From JACNLN01 sp964626495 (GTDB taxonomy: Bacteria; Fidelibacterota; Marinisomatia; Marinisomatales; CAZVFT01): 28,839 bases of DNA. Positions 8,555 to 16,759 of this stretch are shown piece by piece; positions within the stretch are counted from its first letter, which is position 1; each line of letters opens with the position of its first letter. A program made the position numbers and the translations under genes. The notes under the pieces were generated by a model. That model had not been told where the DNA came from, searched no databases, and saw only the letters and a list, made by a program, of their open reading frames with translations. Location of the stretch: positions 1 to 28,839 of the forward strand of contig CAZVFT010000020.1 in assembly GCA_964626495.1 (NCBI GenBank), written 5' to 3'.

Positions 8555-11089
8555 ATGAAAACAGTTATCAATGTTTTAGTAATGCTGCTTATGCTATTTA
8601 AATCATTCTTATTTGCCACACAAATGTATGTTGTGGGAGAAGTTTTTACAGAATTGTGGTGACCATACTGTCCTGACGCCCGGTCTGGGCTTCATACTCT
8701 ATACGATAACCAACCGTATGTAATCCCCTTGATTTGGCAAGGGGATACGGAAAATGCAAGCCCCAACTACTCCGGCAGAGCCAGTTTTTATGGGGTGGGA
8801 GGAATTCCACATGCCCAATTTGGAGGTTATCTAACAGTAGTTGGAGGGGGAACAAATATGTATCCTTCTTACTTATCAAAATATAACCAAATAATCAACA
8901 TTAACAGTCCGTTAGTCATCGATCAAACGATCAATATCATTGATCAGAATCTTGTCATGGAAGCCGAGGTGGAAGTCACAGAAGAAATCACAACAACAAA
9001 CAACAAGGTTCTTTTTATTTTATCAAATTATCAAGATTATGATTATTTCTGTTCGGTTATCTCCTATGATGAGCAGGTATTCAACTTAACGTCCATTGGT
9101 GAAATAGATACCTTTGTAAATGTCATACCCATAGAATCTTCCTGGGATTTAGAAAGTATCACTGCAGTTACAATTGTTCAATCTTGGAGTAATAAACATA
9201 TTCTTCAGGCATCTTCATCTTCCATTTCTCTTGATAATTTGCTTCTTTTAAATATCGAATTTACCGGAATCACCGGGGATGATGATGGAGACGGTATAGC
9301 AAATCCTGGGGAAACGGTAAATTTACATTTTTCCCTCATTAATGAATCTACTCTGTTATCTGCTGAAAATTTGATCGGAGAATTATCGACTGATGCTCCT
9401 ATTACGATTATTGAACCTGTAATTCAATTTGGCGATTCTATTGCTCCAGGAGAAGTATTGGATGCTGAAGTACAAATCATCATAGATCCTGGTATTTCAC
9501 TCGGTGATGTTGAATTCACTCTGACTTTAACAGCTGATTATACGGATAACCTGGGGAATGCGCTCCAGTATTCTGGGGAATTTCCAGCTATTATGAATGT
9601 CAGTCTGAATCAGGCTGGATGGCCATTGTATATTGGAAATCAAGTCTGGTCCTCTCCCGCTATTGTTGATATTAATTCCGATGGCGAGTATGAGATTATT
9701 TTTGGTGATTATAGTGGTCTGCTGCATGTTGTGTCTTTAGATGGCACTGAAATTGACGGTTTTCCATTTGATTTAGGTAATCAGATCTGGAGTTCTCCTG
9801 CGGTAGCAGATATTGATAATGATGGTGATATTGAAATTGTCGTCGGATCAAAAAATAAGCATCTTTTTGTATTAAATGCAGATGGAACGATACAGGTTGA
9901 TTATTACGCCGCTCAGTATTTGATGGGCACACCTGCTTTAGGTAATATTGATGGAGACGACGAATTGGAAATCGTTTTTGGTGGTTATTCGTCTTCAGGG
10001 AAACTATTTGCGATTAATCCAGACGGCACAGACATTGGAGGATTTCCATACCAGTTAGGAGAAAAAATACAACGTGGTGTTGCCCTGGCGGATTTTAATG
10101 AAAACGGTAAGGTAGATATCGTTTGCGGTACAGATAATGAAAACATCTATCTCATCTATGATGACCTAACGGTTGCAAACGGATTCCCTTTTACTGCCGG
10201 ACACGATTTCAGAACGGCACCATCTGTTCTTCAACTTGAAAGCGGTGAAAAGATCATCCTTGCTGGATCTAAAGATAATAATTTCTATGCCATCAATGAA
10301 GATGGCAGTCAAAGATTTATGATTGAAGCAAACGCAGATATCAGCACGACCGCAGGAGTAGTTGATGTGGAAGGAGTCGGTCCCGTTATCTTCTTTGGCT
10401 CGGATGATGGGTTTTTATATGCAGTTCGATCTACCGGCGAACCTGTTGAAGGATGGCCAAAAGATCTGGGGAGTGGTGTTGTTTCATCTCCCTGTTTTGC
10501 AGATCTTGATGGTGATGGAGAAGCGGAAATAGTTTCCGCAACAGATGCTGGAGATCTATTTGCATTTCATCTGGATGGCAGTGAATATACCAATTTCCCA
10601 ATAAGCTATGAATATCCGTTTAGTAGTTCATCAACACTCTTGGACATTGATTTAGATGGTGACATTGAAATAATAATCGGTACTACTGCAAGTCTGGTAA
10701 ACATTGATGTGAAAAGTTTGGGTTCGGTTGATGGATATTGGAATATGTACAGAGGAAATATCTATAGAAATGGTTTTTTTATAAGCTCTGTTTTGGGAAT
10801 TGCTTCAGAAAATATTATCCCAGACAATTATTTCTTGAATCCTCCTTATCCAAACCCATTTAATCCAATTACGACCATCGCTTATGAATTATCCATAGGT
10901 AAAAAAGTGAGGTTATCCGTATTCGACCTATTAGGTCAGGAAATTGCTGTACTTACGAATGGATTTAAACCTTCAGGCTCTTATAAAACAGTTTGGGATG
11001 CAAGTCATAAAGCAAGTGGAATTTATTTCTGTCAATTAAAAGTGGATGATAAAGTAGTTACAATCCATAAAATGATATTGATTAAATAG
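8555..11089 (+). CDS. Candidate selenoprotein: secreted thioredoxin-like (Omp28-type) FG-GAP protein with T9SS sorting tail
   Basis: One reading frame from ATG 8555 (GGAGGG five bases upstream) to TAG 11087-11089, interrupted only by TGA 8660-8662; 844 residues if TGA is read. Residues 1-21 form a signal peptide (LLMLFKSFLFA). Residues 24-120 resemble the thioredoxin-like domain of Omp28-type exported proteins: VVGEVFTELW-U36-PYC39-PDARSGLH, later YGVGGIPHAQFGG. The TGA therefore replaces the first Cys of CxxC. From about residue 370 come six or more DxDxDG FG-GAP/VCBS propeller repeats (DINSDGEYEI, DIDNDGDIEI, DLDGDGEAEI). The C-terminus (about 755-844) is a sorting domain, PYPNPFNP...VFDLLGQEIAVL...YKTVWDASHKASGIYFCQL. 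Predicted role: exported or surface thiol/selenol oxidoreductase. If TGA is not decoded, the product is a 35-residue peptide, and this is a pseudogene. A conventional call would begin at TTG 8729 and lose the redox domain. Confidence 0.8.
8660..8662 (+). promoter_or_regulatory. In-frame TGA, proposed selenocysteine codon 36
   Basis: TGA lies in frame between TGG (Trp35) and CCA (Pro37), exactly at the first Cys position of the thioredoxin-like W-C-x-x-C motif. Other genes in the window (for example those ending at 6473, 13389 and 25040) terminate normally at TGA, so wholesale reassignment of TGA is unlikely. Confidence 0.75.
8674..8694 (+). promoter_or_regulatory. Bacterial SECIS-like hairpin after the TGA
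   Basis: A stem-loop UGA-C-GCCC / GGGC-U-UCA closes the apical loop GGUCU: four GC pairs, a C-U mismatch and three further pairs. The loop starts at nt 20 after the TGA. From recall, the E. coli fdhF SECIS has the same GGUCU apical loop starting at nt 19 after its UGA, with a short GC-rich stem and a bulge. All bases are also coding, as expected for bacterial SECIS elements. SelB binding is an inference. Confidence 0.7.
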
Positions 11090-11110
11090 TATCAAATGAA
11101 CACATACTTG

Positions 11111-11142
11111 GGGGCGGTGATTTTCATTGCCCCTTTGTTTTT
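11111..11142 (+). terminator. Rho-independent terminator
   Basis: GGGGCGGTGA pairs with TCATTGCCCC (ten pairs, two of them G-U) across a TTT loop and is followed by TTTGTTTTT. It lies 22 bp after the stop of the candidate selenoprotein gene and should end that transcript. Confidence 0.88.
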
Positions 11143-11153
11143 ACAGATTATTC

Positions 11154-11183
11154 TTGACATTGATAAGGATGAGGTAGTATAAT
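11154..11183 (+). promoter_or_regulatory. Consensus sigma-70 type promoter
   Basis: TTGACA at 11154-11159 and TATAAT at 11178-11183, both perfect hexamers with an 18-bp spacer, immediately after the terminator. Transcription should start near 11190 and read a GC-rich repeat block and then the beta-helix gene at 11593, giving a leader of about 400 nt, or a separate small RNA. Confidence 0.65.
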
Positions 11184-11287
11184 TTAGTAACCTACATTAA
11201 TTCGATGTGGTGAGATGATAACTAAAGAATACATATCAAAAATATCTCTTCATTATTATTCAAAAGTGTCTAACCTGATCTATTCAT

Positions 11288-11386
11288 CAGGGCTCGCCAT
11301 AGGAGGCTACGGACTCCCCGTGGCGGGACGCCCAGGGCCGAGGCCCACGAAGGCACTCCTGCCCGAATGGCATGGTCAGGCGGGAA
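11288..11386. repeat. GC-rich structured block, probable dispersed repeat
   Basis: About 99 bp of markedly GC-rich sequence in AT-rich surroundings. It contains small inverted repeats (GGAG..CTCC; GGGCCGAGGCCC; CCTGCC..GGCGGG). Its first 65 bp resemble, in inverted orientation and with an internal deletion, the block at 13490-13521 (shared CAGG-CTCGC-TAGG and GCCGAGGCC-CAC). It runs through a short open frame at 11215-11406 that I do not consider a gene. The remainder of 11090-11592 contains the terminator and promoter listed separately and no convincing gene. Confidence 0.55.
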
Positions 11387-11592
11387 GATACAAAGGATTA
11401 ATATGAATGGTTTTATAGGAAAAACTATTTGTCATTATTTATTCAGAAATTTCATAATCCCATTTATCCTTATCTTCTTTTATTTAAATACTTCTTCGAG
11501 TCTTTGTGTCTTTGTGGTGAATTTTTCAGGCTAAAAAGCTTTGAGAAAGAACAGTCATAAAAACGTTACATTTTAACAGCAGGGGGTTTGAT

Positions 11593-13389
11593 ATGAAAAA
11601 CCTGACAACTTTTATTATCAGTGCACTTCTTTTTTCAACCATTTCATTCGCCACCATCATCAATGTGCCAGGAGATTACCCCACCATACAGGAGGGGATA
11701 GATGCCGCGGTGGATGGGGATACGGTACTTGTTGCCCCGGGGACATATTATGAAGATATTCAGCACGCGTTAAGAGATGACTACATTACAATCCTCGGGT
11801 CTAGGGCTGAATTTACTACAATACATGGGAGTGGTACTTCACATGTTATTTGGTTTGGCCAGGCTGATGGTGAAATTAGCAGATTCACAATCACAAATAG
11901 CGGTGGTAACTTTTATGCCGGAGTTTTTACTTCACAAAGTAACGTTGTGATCAAAGATAACATCATTACTGGAAATAATAAAGCCATTTCCATTTCATCA
12001 TCTTCTCATGCAATCATTAAAAATAATATAATTAAGAATAACAGCTATTTTTGGGCTTCTATCAGAATTAATACCGGTGGAACTACTGAAATTCATAAGA
12101 ATCTAATTGTTAAGGGTTATGATGATTTAGATGAGATACTTGCGAGCTATGAAGTCCCGCAAATTATTACAAATAATACCCTTCCATACAACATGTTCGA
12201 AGGAGCGTTTGTCCCATCGCTCGGAAAGTTTAAAAACAATATAATCATCAATAAATATGTCGGTATTGCGATAGAAGCGTTTGATCCTTCTGACACCTAT
12301 ATAGCCTACAATGATCTCTGGAATAACGGAACTAATTACTACAATTATTCAGGTGGGCCTTTTAATCCGATACCTGGGACGGGAGAGATTCACCAAAATC
12401 CGTTATTTATTGATCCTGCTAACGATAATTACGGTCTTCAGGCGGATTCTCCCTGCATTGATTCAGGTGATCCCGATTTTGATGAAGACGGGATTCCCTG
12501 GCAGAGAGATCCCGATGACAGGGACCCGGATGGAACCCGGTTGGATATGGGTTATCTATATTTTGATCAATCCATCTACAGGGAAATCACCTTAACCCCT
12601 ATTGATACACCCATTGTGATTCCTTCTGAGGGGGGAAGTGGGAGTTATCACGTAAAGGTATACAACAGTGGGATGGGTGATGCGTACGGACAGTGCTGGT
12701 TTATGGTGACCTTTCCTGACGGGTCTGTTCACGGTCCTGTTATTGGACCTGTGCAGGGAGTTCTTTCTGCAGGCGGTATTATTGAGAGGGAAGTGGAGCA
12801 GCACCTCGGACCCAATGCACCCCCGGGTGAATACATTTACAGAGGGTTAATAGGGATATATCCGGAGGATGTTTGGGCTAACGATTCATTTACTTTTGTA
12901 AAGGAAGGACCGAATAATATTTCTAAAATATATGATAAATCCGGATTTTCCCCGGATGAGTGGACAGCATTTGATATAGAGACAGGAGAAGCGATAGAGC
13001 CGGATGATGACTGGACAGATTCTGAGTTGAAGGAGAGTATTGAACAGTCCATACAATATGGACCGGTAGGCATCACCAAAGACCCGGTTCCGGAGAAGTA
13101 TAGATTGCGAACCAATTATCCGAACCCGTTCAATGCAAATACAATAATAACTTTTGATCTGCCGGAATTGAGTCGTGTCCAATTGGCTATTTACGATCTG
13201 TTGGGACGTGAGATAATCACTTTATACAATTCATTTAAGGTTAAGGGGTCTCACGAGGTGATATGGGATGGGAAAGATGGTGAAGGGAATGAAGTGTCCT
13301 CTGGAGTGTATATTTATAATATCAGAATGGCGTCTATGGAGCGTAAGAAGGTGTTTCGGCGAACCAGGAAGTTGATCCTTTTGAGATGA
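11593..13389 (+). CDS. Secreted right-handed beta-helix repeat protein with T9SS-type sorting domain
   Basis: 598 residues. Residues 1-20 are a signal peptide (LTTFIISALLFSTISFA). Residues 22-60 (INVPGDYPTIQEGIDAAVDG, DTVLVAPGTYYEDI) are the standard opening of DUF1565/NosD-like parallel beta-helix proteins. N-rich rungs follow (IKDNIITGNNKAISI, AIIKNNIIKNNSYFW) to about residue 300. DSGDPDFDEDGIPWQRDPDDRDPDG is a Ca-binding-like loop. A beta-sandwich region lies at about 330-430 (GGSGSYHVKVYNSG). The tail from about 505 is a sorting domain: NYPNPFNANT...LAIYDLLGREIITLYNSF...HEVIWDGKDGEGNEVSSGVYIYNI...RKLILLR. Ribosome site AGGGGG lies six bases before ATG. Probably a cell-surface protein binding or degrading polysaccharide; no catalytic motif is evident. 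It ends with TGA at the expected family C-terminus. Confidence 0.88.
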   Translation: MKNLTTFIISALLFSTISFATIINVPGDYPTIQEGIDAAVDGDTVLVAPGTYYEDIQHALRDDYITILGSRAEFTTIHGSGTSHVIWFGQADGEISRFTITNSGGNFYAGVFTSQSNVVIKDNIITGNNKAISISSSSHAIIKNNIIKNNSYFWASIRINTGGTTEIHKNLIVKGYDDLDEILASYEVPQIITNNTLPYNMFEGAFVPSLGKFKNNIIINKYVGIAIEAFDPSDTYIAYNDLWNNGTNYYNYSGGPFNPIPGTGEIHQNPLFIDPANDNYGLQADSPCIDSGDPDFDEDGIPWQRDPDDRDPDGTRLDMGYLYFDQSIYREITLTPIDTPIVIPSEGGSGSYHVKVYNSGMGDAYGQCWFMVTFPDGSVHGPVIGPVQGVLSAGGIIEREVEQHLGPNAPPGEYIYRGLIGIYPEDVWANDSFTFVKEGPNNISKIYDKSGFSPDEWTAFDIETGEAIEPDDDWTDSELKESIEQSIQYGPVGITKDPVPEKYRLRTNYPNPFNANTIITFDLPELSRVQLAIYDLLGREIITLYNSFKVKGSHEVIWDGKDGEGNEVSSGVYIYNIRMASMERKKVFRRTRKLILLR

Positions 13390-13399
13390 AGATTGGTTG

Positions 13400-13451
13400 C
13401 AAGAATGATTATTCCAGTACGATCTGTCAGAGTAATTTTACGTCATTCTTG
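13400..13451 (+). repeat. Inverted repeat downstream of the beta-helix gene
   Basis: CAAGAATGA at 13400-13408 is matched by its exact reverse complement TCATTCTTG at 13443-13451, with 34 bp between. It begins 11 bp after the beta-helix stop and overlaps the start of the sorting-domain remnant. There is no T-run, so it is not a typical terminator. Confidence 0.5.
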
Positions 13452-13660
13452 TGATTTATGATTTGATGGTAAGAGAGGTAAAAGAACTGGTGAGGCCTCG
13501 GCGTGCCTACAGCGAGCCTGGTAGAATGGTTAGTGGTTCTCATAAGACAGTTTGGGATGGTACTGACAGTTTCGGTAAGTCTGTGGGTGCCGGTGTTTAC
13601 CTGTATCAGATACGTGCTAAAGGTCTCACACAAACCCACAAAATAGTATTGTTGAAATAA
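13436..13660 (+). pseudogene. Remnant of a T9SS C-terminal sorting domain
   Basis: After a TAA at 13433 the frame reads VILVIYDLMVREVKELV, then a foreign-looking segment PRRAYSEPG, then GSHKTVWDGTDSFGKSVGAGVYLYQIRAKGLTQTHKIVLLK and TAA 13658-13660. This is the last 65-70 residues of a FlgD-like sorting domain, closely similar in pattern to the tail of the adjacent beta-helix protein. It has no plausible start codon with a ribosome site, lacks the YPNPFNP segment, and carries a GC-rich 32-bp insertion in the loop before the WDG motif. Best read as the remains of a deleted secreted-protein gene. Confidence 0.75.
13490..13521. repeat. Short GC-rich repeat insertion inside the sorting-domain remnant
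   Basis: The reverse complement reads CAGG-CTCGC-TG-TAGG-CAC followed by GCCGAGGCCTCAC. This matches the two ends of the first 65 bp of the block at 11288-11386 with the middle missing. It adds about nine residues in frame to the remnant at a loop where family members have a short variable segment. Confidence 0.5.
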
Positions 13661-13758
13661 GGAAATACTTCCTAATAGAAAATCGTATCTAATGATACTA
13701 ACTAAAAATAATCACAATGACATTAGTTATTTGATGCGAAACAAATTTTAAAAATAAT

Positions 13759-14799
13759 TCAAACGAAACTTAACAGTACAAATCCAACCAATCCCACAAA
13801 CAACCCCACTCCGACATTAATCAATTTTACTTTTAGAAATGCCCGTCGGGAAAAGGCAAGAAGTGGTAACATCCCGTGACCGTCCTGAACAATAGAGCTT
13901 ATCAGAAGGGTGAGGAATGATATCGCTCCTTTTGCGAAAAGCGTGACAAAAACCATATGCGGACCCGACTCTGGAATAACTCCCACAAGGATTGACGTCA
14001 GCACCACCAATAGTTCCTTCTCTCCCAGATACTGGTCAAGATAGAGAAGATTCCTGCCTATCCCCACAACAAGCAGCGCACCGAATGTCCACCCAAAGAT
14101 GGCAGGAAGATGCCGTTTTGTGATATGCTGCCAGAGATGCTCATCAAGAAAATGCTGCGGGGATGTCAGAACTATCAGCAGCCCTATTACACCCAAGCCG
14201 GCAAATGTTACACGTTCCCAATTCCAGCTCTCTTCCCCGATTTCACCAAGTATTAAAAAGAAAATAAATAGACTCAGACTCGTTAGAATTATGGTTCGTG
14301 AAAGTGAAATCACCTGTAATTGAGTAGTAAATTGTTGCCAAGTAGGAATCAGTTGACCGGCCTCCTCACCGTGGAGCACCATCTCGTCACATTCTTCTTT
14401 TGAGATTTCGGATATCTTCTCCCCTCTCAACTGGTCCACCAGATAGCCAGCCGCAATACCGAGTACAAACAGGATCACCCATAGTTGAATGGCTTTTCCG
14501 GGGAACATTGCCAGCATAACAAAAGCTTCATCGCCACTGGTAGCAATCATAGTGGTAACGATAGCACCCAGTGTAAATAATCGGTGGGAGTAGAGCGTCA
14601 CAGCAGCAAAAGCACCTAGACAGCCTGGAATGATCCCCAGCACTCCTGCCAGGATATATTGCTGCCATCCACGACGCCCACAGAGACGAGCCTCCCATTT
14701 ACCCCCACTAACAATATTGAGATATTCCACCACAATCATCATCACATAAACAAAGAAGGTGATGGTTAAGGCGTGTTTGATTGTGGGAATTATCTCCAA
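13759..14799 (-). CDS. Putative 10-TM heavy-metal/manganese exporter (ArsP_2-like)
   Basis: 346 residues with about ten predicted membrane segments in two halves separated by a charged loop (QLRGEKISEISKEECDEMVLHGEEAGQ, about residues 123-150). The first half holds VVEYLNIVSGGKW..GIIPGCLGAFAAVTLYSHRLFTLGAIVTTMIATSGDEAFVML, and the second half repeats the theme with GVIPESGPHMVFVTLFAKGAISFLTLLISSIVQDGHGMLPLLAFSRRAF, the paired G-x-x-P pattern of the putative 10TM heavy-metal exporter family. The substrate is not known; annotations vary between arsenic and manganese. The start is TTG 14799 (no ATG before residue 20 and a stop four codons upstream), so the exact N-terminus is uncertain. Monocistronic, between oppositely oriented and distant neighbours. 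Confidence 0.7.
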   Translation of the reverse strand: MEIIPTIKHALTITFFVYVMMIVVEYLNIVSGGKWEARLCGRRGWQQYILAGVLGIIPGCLGAFAAVTLYSHRLFTLGAIVTTMIATSGDEAFVMLAMFPGKAIQLWVILFVLGIAAGYLVDQLRGEKISEISKEECDEMVLHGEEAGQLIPTWQQFTTQLQVISLSRTIILTSLSLFIFFLILGEIGEESWNWERVTFAGLGVIGLLIVLTSPQHFLDEHLWQHITKRHLPAIFGWTFGALLVVGIGRNLLYLDQYLGEKELLVVLTSILVGVIPESGPHMVFVTLFAKGAISFLTLLISSIVQDGHGMLPLLAFSRRAFLKVKLINVGVGLFVGLVGFVLLSFV

Positions 14800-15168
14800 C
14801 AGCTTTAATTATCTTTCTGATTGATCGTATTTATTGTACAATTAAAATAGAAATAATCTTTATCCGTTGAGGATATTACAAAAAATACGTTAAAATTTGG
14901 ACTACTAAATATCCTAAACAAATATTTTCAATGATGGAATGATGAAAATTCCAGAATAGGAGCAAAAAACCAGGTATCAAGAATTATTCACAATCACTGA
15001 TTATTAAAGGATACTTCTGCTAACTTTGTTCTTGGTTCTTAATTTTGGGGAGTTGATGTTAATTTAGTCCACTTGTAGGAAAAAGCCATTTTAATCTCTG
15101 GATCGAGCTATTACTGATTTTCTAAAACACAATGATCCTAGTTTGACTTAATTAGAAAAATTCAAATA
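14800..15168. other. Gene-free stretch downstream of the redox operon
   Basis: 369 bp of AT-rich sequence between the glutamate-synthase-like gene and the exporter gene. No open frame, RNA gene or convincing terminator hairpin was found. Confidence 0.6.
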
Positions 15169-16755
15169 TTACGCCAGTATTTTATCAACTTCTGCCTGAT
15201 CTAATTCCAATAGGTACTCAATACCACTAATATTGGAAACATCTTTTGTTAAAGCAGCCAAGTCGTTTCTGGATATGTGCTCGAGACTGAATTTCCTGCT
15301 ACCACACATAAGTTGACGCAATCCTTGAGCAAGACGTTCATAGTAAGTATAAAGACCAAGTGCACCGGTAGGTATTTTATCATATTCTTTTTTACCTAAT
15401 TTCTTATGAAGATCGGTAGCAGTGACAAAGATTTCTTCCTTTGTATTTCCAAAACGTTCAACATAAACAGGAATCTGGTTTTCTTCTATTGCTCGACCGA
15501 TTGTCTTACCTACCATCGCTGCAGCGATAGGGCTACGAGCCATACCGATGAGTTTCACAAATGGTGCACCCAAAGCAAGACCTTTGAATATCAAATCTTC
15601 GAAAGTGAAACCACCAGCCAGTACCAATGCTGGAATATATTCACCCTTATCGTGAAGATATTTAGCATATCTATATAAAAGTGAATGTAACTCTACTGGT
15701 GGCATACCCCATTCATTCATCATTCGCCAGGGACTCATCCCCGTTCCACCACCAGCACCATCAACTGTTAATAAGTCAATCTTGTACTTGGATGAAAATT
15801 TAATTGCTCTTGCTAGATCAACGGGTCTGTAAGCTCCGGTTTTTAGAAAAATATATTTTGCACCAGCTTTTCGCAATTCATCCACTCTTTCCCCAAAAGA
15901 TTCCTCAGATACCATACCGACACGTGAATGACGTTCGAATTCTTTAAAAGCACCTCGCTCAAAAGCTTTAATGACATTAGGATCTGTAGGATTAGGCAAC
16001 ACAACATAACCCCGTTTATATAACATCTGGGCTTTCTTTAGTTCTTTGATCTTTACTTCACCACCAATATTTTTTGCTCCCTGCCCCCACTTTAGCTCAA
16101 CAATTTCAACGCCAAGTTCATTTATGGCGTATTCATGAACGCCCAAGCGAGTATCCTCAACATTGGCTTGAACAATGATAGCTCCATACCCATCAGTCTG
16201 GTAATCTTGATATAGTTTTACACGGCGCTTAAGATCAACTGTATCAATTACTTTTCCGTTTTTAATTACTGCTTCTGGGTCCATTCCAACCACATTTTCT
16301 CCAATTGTCAGACCTGTGCCAGCTAAGGCAGAACCAATCGCTAATCCTTCCCAATTATTCTTTGCGATATCAGTAGAACCAATTCCCGGAATAATCCAAG
16401 GATAACGAAATCTGATATTATTATCATGCCCTATCTGCACTTCAAGATTAACTGCAGGGAATATTGCTTTATCACAATCAGCTTCAATACCATAGGCACC
16501 AACAGCAGTCCCCATAATGTTGAAGTGAGAATAATCAACAGGATACGTTTTTTCAGCGGCTGAGGTGATAACACCAAATGGCTGTGGATAGATTACTTCA
16601 TGACCTCGATAGGCAGATTTTCCTATTTCACACATCCCTATACAACCATCCACACAGGTAACACACATACCGGATGCTGGCGTTATTGATCCTTCTGTTC
16701 TGTTCTTTGTTAAAGTTGCTGCTGAGGAGTTTACTCTTGATAAGGTTGTTGGCAT
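15169..16755 (-). CDS. Divergent glutamate-synthase-type FMN protein (GltB-like, COG0069 relative)
   Basis: 528 residues from ATG 16755, chosen over ATG 16800 because GGAGG lies seven bases upstream and the start then falls four bases after the previous stop. The TIM-barrel FMN domain of GltB is recognisable: GLAIGSALAGTGLTIGENVVG, VEIVELKWGQGAKNIGGEV (canonical QGAKPGEGG), LLTVDGAGGGTGMSPWRMM near 328-345 (canonical DGxDGGTGASP), and LAGGFTFEDLIFKGLALGA. Differences: no N-terminal glutaminase domain; an added CVTCVDGCIGMC cluster (C31, C34, C38, C42); and no C-x5-C-x4-C [3Fe-4S] motif in the C-terminal part, where only one Cys (LMCGSRKF) remains. Last gene of a NuoEF/HoxU-like operon, so it probably receives electrons from NAD(P)H through those subunits. 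Product could be glutamate, but the missing ligands make that uncertain. Confidence 0.8.
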   Translation of the reverse strand: MPTTLSRVNSSAATLTKNRTEGSITPASGMCVTCVDGCIGMCEIGKSAYRGHEVIYPQPFGVITSAAEKTYPVDYSHFNIMGTAVGAYGIEADCDKAIFPAVNLEVQIGHDNNIRFRYPWIIPGIGSTDIAKNNWEGLAIGSALAGTGLTIGENVVGMDPEAVIKNGKVIDTVDLKRRVKLYQDYQTDGYGAIIVQANVEDTRLGVHEYAINELGVEIVELKWGQGAKNIGGEVKIKELKKAQMLYKRGYVVLPNPTDPNVIKAFERGAFKEFERHSRVGMVSEESFGERVDELRKAGAKYIFLKTGAYRPVDLARAIKFSSKYKIDLLTVDGAGGGTGMSPWRMMNEWGMPPVELHSLLYRYAKYLHDKGEYIPALVLAGGFTFEDLIFKGLALGAPFVKLIGMARSPIAAAMVGKTIGRAIEENQIPVYVERFGNTKEEIFVTATDLHKKLGKKEYDKIPTGALGLYTYYERLAQGLRQLMCGSRKFSLEHISRNDLAALTKDVSNISGIEYLLELDQAEVDKILA

Positions 16756-16759
16756 TGGT

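Noticed and set aside
8660..8662. TGA as a simple nonsense mutation or as a reassigned Trp/Gly codon
   Set aside because: Several other genes end properly with TGA, so no general reassignment. A random nonsense change is possible but would have to hit the catalytic Cys codon and have a SECIS-like hairpin at the right distance; kept only as the alternative.
11215..11406. A 63-residue open frame (…YGLPVAGRPGPRPTKALLPEWHGQAG…) across the GC-rich block
   Set aside because: The composition follows the repeat, with no ribosome site at usable spacing and no domain; treated as translation of a repeat.
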